Position numbers and translations under genes: made by a program
In this document: in pieces, positions 44,565 to 52,857 of the stretch
How the letters are laid out: each line of letters opens with the position of its first letter
Position numbering within the stretch: the stretch's first letter is position 1
DNA from: Micromonospora sp. NBC_01699
GTDB taxonomy: Bacteria; Actinomycetota; Actinomycetes; Mycobacteriales; Micromonosporaceae
NCBI RefSeq assembly: GCF_036250065.1
Contig: NZ_CP109199.1
Span: 5,146,001-5,210,000 of the forward strand
Direction: 5' to 3'
Length of the DNA stretch: 64,000 bases
The notes under the pieces: generated by a model
The model's input: only the letters and a program-made list of their open reading frames with translations
Told to the model about the DNA's origin: nothing
The model's database searches: none

Positions 44565-46301
44565 GTGAACACCCCTCAGCAGAAACCCTTCGCCTTCTAC
44601 GGCCGGGTATCAACGGAAGACAACCAGGACCCCGAGTCGTCACGCGGCTGGCAGCTCAGCCGCGCGAACGCCCTGATCCAGCCACACGGGGGTCGCATCG
44701 CGATGGAGTTCTTCGACGTGGGTCAGAGCCGATCTCTTCCCTGGCAACGTCGCACCCAGGCAAGTCTGCTTCTCACCGCCCTACGTAACCCATCACGTGG
44801 CTTCTCGGCCGTCGTCGTGGGCGAGCCTCACCGCGCCTTCTACGGCAACCAGTTCGGACTGACCGTGCCACTCTTCACTCACTACGGTGTCGAGCTATGG
44901 GTGCCTGAGATCGGCGGCCCCATCGATCCCGACAACGAAGCTCATGAACTGGTCATGTCCGTGTTCGGTGGCATGAGTAAAGGCGAACGCAACCGGATCA
45001 AGCTACGCGTCCGCACCGCCATGGCCGCCCAAACCCTTCTCGAAGGCCGATACCTGGGCGGGCGCCCACCATACGGCTACACCCTGCGCGATCTCGGCCC
45101 CCACCCCAATCCGGCGAAGGCCGCCGACGGTAAACGGCTACGTGGCCTTACCCCCGACGAGCAAACCGCACCGATCGTCCAGAGAATCTTCACCGAGTTC
45201 CTCACCGGCAGCGGAATCTTCGCGATCGCCGAAGGGCTCACCGCTGACCGGCACCCTTGTCCCTCGGCCTACGACCGTGCCCGTAACCGGCACCGGAGCG
45301 GCATCGCCTGGTCCAAGAGCGCCGTCCGCGTCATCCTGACCAACCCCCGCTACACCGGTCGGCAGGTATGGAACAAGCAGCGCACCGACGAAGTGCTCCT
45401 CGACGTCGATGACGTGGCCATGGGCCACACTGGTGTCCTTCGTTGGAACCCGACCGACAAGTGGATCATCTCGAAAGAGATCATCCATGAGCCACTCGTC
45501 GACGACAGCACCTTCGAACAGGCTCAGGCCCTCCTACAGCGACGCGGCCGAGGAACCGGCGGACAACACGTCACGCACCGCACCCGAAACCCCTACATGT
45601 TCCGCGGCAAGATTTACTGCGCCGCCTGCGACCGGCGGATGCAAGGGCAGTACAACCACGGCGTCGCCTACTACCGCTGCCGCTTCGCCCAGGAGTACGC
45701 GCTCGCCAACCGGATCAAGCACCCGCGCAACGTCTACCTCCGCGAAGACGCCCTCACCGACGCGCTCGACACCTGGCTGGCCTCCGCCTTCACCCCACAC
45801 CGCCTCGAACGAACCATCACCGCGCTCACCGACGCCCAACCCGCCGAACACCCACCCGCCCTCATCGCGGCAGCCAAGGCAATCATCGCCGAGTGTGACG
45901 CCAAGCTCGATCGCTACCGGGCCACCCTCGACGCCGGGGCCGACCCCACGGTCGTCACCGCCTGGATCACCCAGACCCAGGCCGAACGCGCCCGCGCCGA
46001 AGCCGACCTACAAGCACAAGCGAATACCAGTTCCGGTCGCATGACACGGAGCGAAATCACGACCCTCGTGCATGCACTCGGCGACATGGTCACCGTGCTA
46101 CAGGACGCCGACCCCGTCGACAAGGCCGAGGTCTACCGACAACTCGGACTCCGGTTGATCTACTACCCGGACACACAAACGGTGCGCACCGAGATTGATC
46201 TCAATGCGCACCGTGGGGTAACTGTACGTGTCCGAGGGGGGATTCGGCCACACGTACCCAGCACACCTGCCGGAAACAGGTGTTCATGCGTTGCACAGTA
46301 G
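44565..46301 (+). CDS. Large serine recombinase (site-specific integrase), full length
   Basis: This is a 578-aa protein starting at GTG 44565 with AGGAG five bases upstream. The N-terminal catalytic domain begins FAFYGRVSTEDNQDP, with the nucleophile Ser in GRVS. The catalytic domain runs to about residue 150 (WVPEIGGPIDPDNEA, GGMSKGERNRIKLRVR). The recombinase domain follows (GGRPPYGY to NPRYTGRQVWNKQR), then a zinc-ribbon region with YCAACDRRM and YRCRF, and a coiled-coil tail at about 440-540. All parts needed for integration and excision appear intact. A headless relative lies at 18823. The nearby tRNA scar and transposase remnant support an integrative-element setting. Confidence 0.92.
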   Translation: MNTPQQKPFAFYGRVSTEDNQDPESSRGWQLSRANALIQPHGGRIAMEFFDVGQSRSLPWQRRTQASLLLTALRNPSRGFSAVVVGEPHRAFYGNQFGLTVPLFTHYGVELWVPEIGGPIDPDNEAHELVMSVFGGMSKGERNRIKLRVRTAMAAQTLLEGRYLGGRPPYGYTLRDLGPHPNPAKAADGKRLRGLTPDEQTAPIVQRIFTEFLTGSGIFAIAEGLTADRHPCPSAYDRARNRHRSGIAWSKSAVRVILTNPRYTGRQVWNKQRTDEVLLDVDDVAMGHTGVLRWNPTDKWIISKEIIHEPLVDDSTFEQAQALLQRRGRGTGGQHVTHRTRNPYMFRGKIYCAACDRRMQGQYNHGVAYYRCRFAQEYALANRIKHPRNVYLREDALTDALDTWLASAFTPHRLERTITALTDAQPAEHPPALIAAAKAIIAECDAKLDRYRATLDAGADPTVVTAWITQTQAERARAEADLQAQANTSSGRMTRSEITTLVHALGDMVTVLQDADPVDKAEVYRQLGLRLIYYPDTQTVRTEIDLNAHRGVTVRVRGGIRPHVPSTPAGNRCSCVAQ

Positions 46302-46389
46302 AGTCTCGGCGCCCAACGGTCAATCAGAGACACCCTGCCCCTTGGCGCTCCGAGTAGCAGCGCACACGCGCCCCTGACGAATCGCTTTG

Positions 46390-46585
46390 CTGCGGAGCGA
46401 CCCGTACGACGAGCTGGAGCGGTATAAACCCGAACGGCTGACCTGCCGACGCAGGACCGCAACTGCCGACGCAGCGCAAGGATCTCGACCTCTTTGAACC
46501 GCTCGCCGCGCAGGCCGAGCAGGATCAACTGCATGACCTGGCATAGGAACAGGTAGCCAGACGACAGGGTCATGGGCGTCAGCAT
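46390..46585 (-). pseudogene. N-terminal fragment of a transposase/integrase, frameshifted
   Basis: From ATG 46585 the minus strand encodes a hydrophobic lead and then LILLGLRGERFKEVEILALR. This matches the N-terminus of a common actinobacterial DDE-type integrase/transposase family whose next residues are RQLAVLRRQV. Here that sequence appears in another frame (VAVLRRQVSRSGLY), so a frameshift has occurred. The rest of the gene, with the catalytic residues, is missing. The remaining DNA up to 46781 shows nothing else I can identify. Confidence 0.6.
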
Positions 46586-46781
46586 GGCCACCAACGCGCA
46601 CTCGACGTCGCACAAAACCACACGCCAACGCTCCGAGGCCCGAGTTCCGAACGGTACAGGTCACAAGTGGCAAGCGGCATCACGCGTACACACGCGAGGC
46701 CGGTACGGAATGTCACCACCGAAAGCGCTCCCAGAGCCGTAGATCCCCAGGCCCCCAGCCCCTGGCTGGCTCGGCGAATAG

Positions 46782-49334
46782 TCAGCGTCGGAGTGTGGCC
46801 AACGCAGCAAGCAACTCTGCGATCCGCTGCGTCTGTCGGTGATCCGCCCCGAGAACGCGCCGGGCACTCAAGTGCGTCCGCTTGGCCAGGGTCACCGCTT
46901 CGCTCAAACGGCCGGCGAGGAAGTAGGAGCAGGCCACGTTGATCGCCGATATCAGGGTCTGCGGATGATGCTCGCCGAGGACTCGGCGACGGTCGGCCAG
47001 GGTGCGCTCCGCCAAGGGAACAGCGTCGTCCAGTCGCCTGCCTACGCCGTAGGCTTCGGCGAGGTTGCTCGCGGACTGCAACGTATCCGGGTGGTCGTCG
47101 CCGAGTACCCGGCGACGCGCTGCCAGTGTCTTCTCGTTCAAGGAGATGGCGCGACCATAATTGCCGGCTTGGAGGTACGTGTCGGCGAGGTCGCCGGCGG
47201 AGGTCAAGGTGTCGGGGTGGTCATCACCGAGAACGCGGCGACGGTTGTCGTACGTACGCCGGTAGAGCTTGAAGCCTCGCACCTTGTCTCCGGCGGCCTC
47301 GTAAACTCCGGCCAGTGCATTTGCGGACGCGAGCGTGGCCGGGTGATCCTTGCCGAGTACCCGGCGACGCCCCTCAAGTACCTCCTCGTGAAGGGACATC
47401 GCCAGCTGTAGTTCGCCGGCCCTCGCCAGGGAGCAGGCTAAGTTGTTCTGAACGGTCAGGGTGTTCGGGTGGTCGGGGCCGAGCAATTCGATGCTTCCAG
47501 TGACGATCTGTTGCTGGAATTCGATCGCACGCCTCAGATCGCCCTTCGCTTGAAGAACGGAAGCAAGGTTACTGGCCACGACCAGCGTCCCGGGATCCTT
47601 GTCACCATGAAGCCGACGGCTGTCAGCGAGGGTCTGTTCGAGCAGCGGAATCGCCCGCTTGAGGCTGCCCGCCTTGTTGTATGCAGCCGCGAGGTTGGTG
47701 GCAGCAGCCATGGTCCGTTTGTCGTCGTCACCAGCGATCCGCTGGGTCTCGGCGAGGATCTGCTCGTGAAGCGTGATCGCGCGTCTCAGGTCGCCCGCGG
47801 ACAAGTAGGCATTGGCCAGCAGCGTCTGGACGGCCAGCACTCGTAGATGGTCATTCTCCTCGTCATCGCGCAGGGCGGCCACGCCTCGTTCAAGATGCCG
47901 GATGGCCTGGTGCACGGCACCCTGCTCGTGCAGAAACGCTCCGAGCCCGGCGAGCAGAAGGCCAGTGACTGAGTCGGGGTGCTCGGGCGAGTTCCGGGCG
48001 AACGCTTCGAGGTGAGGCAGCACGAAGCGGTAAGTCGGCCACGATTCCGGATCGTGCCGGTCGAGAGGAAGAGCGGCGATGAGGGCGTGGGCAGCGAACT
48101 GCCGTGCCGCCTCGATGTCGTCTGCTTGGCGGTGCGGGTCGGCCGGGTCGGCCGTACGGGCGACCGCTTGGACCAGTCGGTGCAGGGTCACGGTCCCCGC
48201 GTCGAGGTCGGTGGTGAGCAGGTTGTAGACGGCGAGTCGACGGATCGCTTGCGCGACGGCCGGCGGCTCGGCCAGCCCGTCAAGCAACGTCCGAGGAATC
48301 GCTTCGGAGGAGTACCAGGCCAGCACCCGCAGCGTGTCGGCGGTGAGCGGCTCGTCGACGAAACGATCGAGGGTGACGCGCCAGATTCGGGCAATGGTTC
48401 GTTCGGCGTCTGCTCCCTCGCCGGCTGCTGAATACATTGCTGCCGGGTAGACGGCGAGCATCGACAGGTACTCGCGGGGCGGCACGCCGGCCTGCGCCAT
48501 GAAGCTGCCGGCCTGTTCGACCGCGAGTGGAAGGTACCCCAGCTCGACGCAGACCTCGGCTATGCCAGCTAGGTCCAATTCATCCGAGTGGTCCCGCATG
48601 ATGGCGGCGACTACCTGTACCGCCTCGTCGAGGTCCAGCACGTTCAGGCGGATTGTGGCGGCAATGCCGGTCCAGCCGGCTGCCCGCCGGCTGGTGATGA
48701 GGTAGCGGCCATTCGGCGCGCGTGCGAGCAGATTGGTGATGTCCGCGGGATCGGTGACGTTGTCGAGGACCAGCAGCCAGCCCTGGTGGCAGGTCAGCCA
48801 CTGCACGGCGCGTTCGCGCAGTGCCTCGGACGGCAGCAGCCCGATCAGTTCCGGCTGCAAGGCCACCGCCAGACCGACGAGGCCGGCGTTGATCGCCGCC
48901 GGGGTGTCGGCCGTTATCCACCAGACCGGGTTGAAGTCGCCCGTTCGGCCTGCGGCCCATCGCGCGGCCAGGGTGCTCTTGCCGATCCCGCCGAGACCAT
49001 GAACGGCCTGGACCACGACTCCGCCCGGTGCCGCCAGGTGAGTATCGAGGCGATCCAGTGAATCACCGCGGCCGACGAAGACCCCTGGGCGTATCGGTAG
49101 ATTCACCAGGGCGGGTGGCGCCTCGACCTGCGAGGGCGGCAGCATCGCGCCCGGAGGCATCACCACGGCCTGTGTCGCCCGCACCTGTACGTTGGTCGCA
49201 CCGGAACCGGTCGAGACTATCCCTTGGAGATCGCCGCCGATCGCAACCGACTGCGCGCCGGCAGCCTCCACCGACGACCACGCTCCGGCCGTAGCCGCCG
49301 GCTCCGACTGCTGCCGACGCGTCCGAAGACTCAT
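46782..49334 (-). CDS. NLR-like protein: short N-terminal motif, NB-ARC ATPase, TPR repeats
   Basis: This is an 850-aa protein. Residues 28-43 contain QSVAIGGDLQGIVSTG, a motif repeated in the preceding small protein. The NB-ARC domain (about 80-400) has Walker A GLGGIGKSTLAARW, Walker B WLLVLDNV, the sensor arginine in YLITSRRA and the GYLPLAVEQA GLPL-like motif. From about 470 to the end there are about nine tetratricopeptide repeats of the kinesin-light-chain type (RRRVLGDDHPDTL... about every 42 residues), the likely sensor. ATG 49334 forms an ATGA overlap with the small membrane-protein gene, so the two are coupled. Architecture and coupling fit an intracellular surveillance protein that signals to a membrane effector; antiphage function is inference. 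Confidence 0.9.
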   Translation of the reverse strand: MSLRTRRQQSEPAATAGAWSSVEAAGAQSVAIGGDLQGIVSTGSGATNVQVRATQAVVMPPGAMLPPSQVEAPPALVNLPIRPGVFVGRGDSLDRLDTHLAAPGGVVVQAVHGLGGIGKSTLAARWAAGRTGDFNPVWWITADTPAAINAGLVGLAVALQPELIGLLPSEALRERAVQWLTCHQGWLLVLDNVTDPADITNLLARAPNGRYLITSRRAAGWTGIAATIRLNVLDLDEAVQVVAAIMRDHSDELDLAGIAEVCVELGYLPLAVEQAGSFMAQAGVPPREYLSMLAVYPAAMYSAAGEGADAERTIARIWRVTLDRFVDEPLTADTLRVLAWYSSEAIPRTLLDGLAEPPAVAQAIRRLAVYNLLTTDLDAGTVTLHRLVQAVARTADPADPHRQADDIEAARQFAAHALIAALPLDRHDPESWPTYRFVLPHLEAFARNSPEHPDSVTGLLLAGLGAFLHEQGAVHQAIRHLERGVAALRDDEENDHLRVLAVQTLLANAYLSAGDLRRAITLHEQILAETQRIAGDDDKRTMAAATNLAAAYNKAGSLKRAIPLLEQTLADSRRLHGDKDPGTLVVASNLASVLQAKGDLRRAIEFQQQIVTGSIELLGPDHPNTLTVQNNLACSLARAGELQLAMSLHEEVLEGRRRVLGKDHPATLASANALAGVYEAAGDKVRGFKLYRRTYDNRRRVLGDDHPDTLTSAGDLADTYLQAGNYGRAISLNEKTLAARRRVLGDDHPDTLQSASNLAEAYGVGRRLDDAVPLAERTLADRRRVLGEHHPQTLISAINVACSYFLAGRLSEAVTLAKRTHLSARRVLGADHRQTQRIAELLAALATLRR

Positions 49335-49666
49335 CGGTGCTGACCGACCGTCGAGCTATCGCCGGTGGACGCGATCCCGCCGATATCGCCGCCTACCGCG
49401 ATCGACCGCACACCGGCAGAGTGAACGGACAAGCCCGGCTCTAGCCCAGATCCGCGGTCGACACTCGCACCGCCAGCACGCGCCAGCAGCAGCGCCGCGA
49501 CCGCGACCACGAAGCTCGCGAGCGCAGCCAACCAGCTCGCGACCTCGATACCCCGCACGCCGAACAGCACGGCGGCCACCGCCGAGCCCAGCGTCGCGAT
49601 GCCGCCGACAGCGAAGACCGTCCAACGCCGTACACGTCCCATGACCTCATCGTGCCATTTGCCCAT
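49331..49666 (-). CDS. Small two-helix membrane protein sharing a motif with the NLR-like protein
   Basis: This 111-aa protein has two hydrophobic segments at about residues 16-36 and 43-62. A Gly/Ser-rich linker follows, then a C-terminal motif RSIAVGGDIGGIASTGD (87-103). The motif is nearly the same as QSVAIGGDLQGIVSTG at the N-terminus of the next-encoded NLR-like protein. ATG 49666 has GGAG eight bases upstream, and the stop overlaps the next start. A short motif at the end of a small membrane protein and at the start of an NLR is the arrangement described for bacterial amyloid-type signalling pairs. The effector may act on the membrane. Confidence 0.8.
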   Translation of the reverse strand: MGKWHDEVMGRVRRWTVFAVGGIATLGSAVAAVLFGVRGIEVASWLAALASFVVAVAALLLARAGGASVDRGSGLEPGLSVHSAGVRSIAVGGDIGGIASTGDSSTVGQHR

Positions 49667-49668
49667 CG

Positions 49669-49839
49669 ATGCACTCCGAAAGGCGTAGCCGGCGCTTCCA
49701 GCACAAGTTCGACATTCCGGTTGCTTTGTTGAGTGTTCGTTGGCCGCTGGTTACATTCAAGGATGCTGCAGTCGGTTACGGCCTCGCGATACTCGCGCCC
49801 GTGCTGGTGACCATCGTCCTCGGCAACCTGGATAGCTGA
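49669..49839 (+). CDS. Possible 56-aa single-helix membrane peptide
   Basis: The frame encodes a basic N-terminus (MHSERRSRRFQHKF) and one strong hydrophobic segment (AVGYGLAILAPVLVTIVLG). It has no ribosome binding site, and its ATG lies only two bases from the divergent ATG at 49666, leaving no room for promoters. It could be the tail of a broken membrane-protein gene. Low support. Confidence 0.22.
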   Translation: MHSERRSRRFQHKFDIPVALLSVRWPLVTFKDAAVGYGLAILAPVLVTIVLGNLDS

Positions 49840-50441
49840 CCGATGTTATGGATGCCATCGGCATCGCGACCCTGCTGGATCCACCGAAATCGACGCATTG
49901 GTCTTGATGTGTTCGGCGCGTACCACCCGCGAGCAGCCCATGCCGGGCGTCGCCGCGGATGTCGTCATCGCCGACGGACATGGCCTGCTCGACCTGCTTA
50001 CCCATGCTCGGCAGCCCTGACCGCCTTCCGCCGTAATAGGCCGGAGGCGAAAGCAGGAGTCGTCGCGACGCGTAGCGGTTGACTCGCTGGGAGGCGCCCG
50101 ACCATGGCAGTAGCCTGAGCTATGAGCCCTGCTCAGGCGGCGATCGGGACTTCTTCACGTGCCCCGACTGAGGAACCCCATCCGCTCTGAACGCGTGCAG
50201 GAATTTCGTCGCCCACGGGCACCAGCACGGCGACCTGCGCATGCTCAATGCCCTGCACCTGGGAAACCTGGCGGTCCTCGGCTGCCACTAGACAGCGTGA
50301 TCGATATAGCCAGTTGCGCGATGCGGATGGCAAGGCCGCGGTCGACGCTCGCCAAGGCTGAGGAACGGAGCACCAGCCAGCGGTTCGCGGTTCTCATCTC
50401 CGTCGGGCCGATACCACCAGACGGGCCGTTCGTGGGCAAGA
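49840..50441. other. Intergenic region before the prolyl oligopeptidase gene
   Basis: I see no convincing gene, RNA or repeat. Short frames on both strands lack binding sites and domain features. It should contain the oligopeptidase promoter, which I cannot place. Confidence 0.5.
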
Positions 50442-52550
50442 ATGGCTCGGATGGCGACGCTGAGCGATGAGGTTGATGATCCCTACCTCTGGTTGGAAGA
50501 TCTGGACACGGCGGAAACCACCGATTGGGTACGGGAGCGCAACGCCACGACCCTTGCCACGCTGACCGGCAGCGAGCGGTTCGCCGCCCTGCAGGCCGAG
50601 ATTCGGCAGGTGCTCGACGACGACAACCGGATTCCCTACCCGGGGTGGCGTGGTGACAGCTTCTACTACGACTTCTGGCAGGACGCGGCGCATCCGCGTG
50701 GGCTGTGGCGGAGGACAACCCTGGACCAGTACCGGCGGCCTGAGCCGGAGTGGGACGTACTGCTCGACCTCGACGCGCTCGCGATCACGGAGGAAGGAAA
50801 CTGGGTCTGGAGCGGGGTGACGGTGCTCCGCCCCAGCTATCAGCGCTGCCTGATCAGCCTCTCCCGAGGCGGCGCTGACGCCGTCGTCGTCCGCGAGTTC
50901 GACCTGGGCCGCCGGGCCTTCGTCGCGGACGGGTTCTCGCTGCCGGAGGCGAAGAGCGATGTCGACTGGATCAACGCCGAGGAGATCTATGTTGCCACCG
51001 ACTTCGGACCGGGGTCGCTGACCAACTCCGGATACCCGCGCGTGGTGAAGCGGTGGCGGCGCGGGACGCCGTTGTCGGCTGCCGAGGTGGTTCACGAGGC
51101 GCGGGCCGACGACGTCTCGGTGTACGCCTCACACGACCCGACCCCGGGCTTCGAACGCGACTTCGTCGGCCGCTCGATCGACTTCTACCGCACCGAGAGT
51201 TATCTGCTGACGCCGGGCGGCGAGCGGGTTCGTATCGCTGTTCCGGAGGACGCGTCGTGGGGCGTGTACCGGGAGTGGTTGACGATCCAACCGCGTACGC
51301 CGTGGCAGGTCGGCGAGGTGGAGTATCCCGCCGGTAGCCTGCTGGCGATCCGGTTCGACGATTTCGTCGCCGGCGGGCGGGAGCTGACGGTGATCTTCCA
51401 CCCGGACGAGCGCAGCGCGCTGCGCGGCCACGTCTGGACCCGCAACCACCTGATCCTGGCCACTCTGGTCGACGTGCACAGCCGGCTGGAGGTGTTGACG
51501 CCCGGCCCGACGGTATGGCGGCGTGAACCGCTGCCCGGAGCACGACCGGACGAGCAGAACGGGATCGTGGCAACGGATCCCGACCTCGGCGACGACTACC
51601 TGCTCGCGTCGGAGGGATTCCTGCAACCCGCGACGCTGCGACTCGGCCGGATCGGCGGCGCGGTCGAGACACTCAAGCGGGAGCCAGCGTCCTTCGACGC
51701 CAGCACCCTGACGGTGCGCCAACACTTCGCCACCTCCGAGGACGGCACCCGGGTGCCGTACTTCGTCGTCGGGCAGACGACCGGTGCGGCCGGCCCGGCT
51801 CTACTGACCGGGTACGGCGGCTTCGAACTCGATCAGCTTCCGTACTACAGCGGGGTCATCGGCCGGGGCTGGCTGGCACGGGGCGGCCGGTACGTGGTGG
51901 CGAACATCCGGGGCGGCAGCGAGTACGGCCCACAGTGGCACCGCGCCGCGCTACGGGAGAACCGGCCCCGGGCCTACGAGGACTTCGCCGCAGTCGCCAC
52001 CGACCTGACGACCCGGGGCCTCACCACGCCGGCACAGCTCGGCATCGAGGGCGGCAGCAACGGCGGACTCCTGATGGGGGTGATGCTGACCCGCTACCCG
52101 GAGCTATTCGGCGCGGTCGTCGCGCAGGTGCCACTGCTCGACATGCGTCGCTACCACCGGCTGCTCGCCGGCGCCTCATGGATGGCCGAGTACGGCGACC
52201 CGGACAGCCCACAGGACTGGGCCTATCTGAAGACGTACTCCCCGTACCACAATGTCCACGCCGGCCGACAGTACCCGCCGATACTGCTCACCACCTCGAC
52301 CCGAGACGACCGGGTACACCCCGGACACGCCCGCAAGATGACAGCCCGACTGCACGAGCACCACCATAACGCCTACTACTACGAGAACATCGAGGGCGGC
52401 CACGGCGGAGCCTCGAACAACGAGCAACACGCCTTCCTCTGGGCCCTGACCCTGGAATTCCTCTGGCAGAAACTGACCCGCCCCACGACCCCGGCGCAGC
52501 GCACACCGATCCACGACCAGCAACCGACGCTAACCGCCGAGCCACGCTGA
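50442..52550 (+). CDS. S9 family prolyl oligopeptidase
   Basis: This 702-aa cytoplasmic protein has no signal peptide. It opens with the family helix DPYLWLEDLDTAETTDWV, continues through a beta-propeller (about 75-410) and ends in an alpha/beta-hydrolase domain. The nucleophile Ser lies in GIEGGSNGGLLMG, the Asp in TSTRDDRVHPGHARKM and the His in IEGGHGGASN. The size and order match prolyl oligopeptidases that cut proline-containing short peptides. ATG 50442 is used; ATG 50451 (MATLS) is equally possible. It is a single-gene unit between the NLR pair and the protease-STAND operon, and converges with the latter. Confidence 0.93.
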   Translation: MARMATLSDEVDDPYLWLEDLDTAETTDWVRERNATTLATLTGSERFAALQAEIRQVLDDDNRIPYPGWRGDSFYYDFWQDAAHPRGLWRRTTLDQYRRPEPEWDVLLDLDALAITEEGNWVWSGVTVLRPSYQRCLISLSRGGADAVVVREFDLGRRAFVADGFSLPEAKSDVDWINAEEIYVATDFGPGSLTNSGYPRVVKRWRRGTPLSAAEVVHEARADDVSVYASHDPTPGFERDFVGRSIDFYRTESYLLTPGGERVRIAVPEDASWGVYREWLTIQPRTPWQVGEVEYPAGSLLAIRFDDFVAGGRELTVIFHPDERSALRGHVWTRNHLILATLVDVHSRLEVLTPGPTVWRREPLPGARPDEQNGIVATDPDLGDDYLLASEGFLQPATLRLGRIGGAVETLKREPASFDASTLTVRQHFATSEDGTRVPYFVVGQTTGAAGPALLTGYGGFELDQLPYYSGVIGRGWLARGGRYVVANIRGGSEYGPQWHRAALRENRPRAYEDFAAVATDLTTRGLTTPAQLGIEGGSNGGLLMGVMLTRYPELFGAVVAQVPLLDMRRYHRLLAGASWMAEYGDPDSPQDWAYLKTYSPYHNVHAGRQYPPILLTTSTRDDRVHPGHARKMTARLHEHHHNAYYYENIEGGHGGASNNEQHAFLWALTLEFLWQKLTRPTTPAQRTPIHDQQPTLTAEPR

Positions 52551-52857
52551 CTACGATTCCCGCACCGCAGTGCCGCCCAAAGCTCACCGAGCTCAACGGT
52601 AAGTTCGCGCATCCATGGCGGCTCGCGGTCATCCGTATGCGGGCGCAACCTCATGTGGGCAGTTCACTCGTCCGCCTTCGCCGTAGGGACGGTCATCGAC
52701 CGTCTCGCCACGGACGACCCACGGGCACGATTCGCACGCCTTCGTCCGTCGCGCTGCTTAGCGAGCGCTTCGCGGCAGATCCGGATAGCCGCAGCGCGCT
52801 ACTGCATGTGCGACTCCGGGAACCTTTCAAACGGGTTCGGATTGGGAACCTGAGACA
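52551..52857. other. Convergent intergenic region
   Basis: This 307-bp gap between two converging genes probably holds terminators. I found no strong hairpin with a T-run and no gene. Confidence 0.5.

Noticed and set aside
46302-46781. A complete transposase gene next to the serine recombinase
   Set aside because: Only the N-terminal part is recognisable, with a frameshift and no catalytic region, so it is listed as a remnant.
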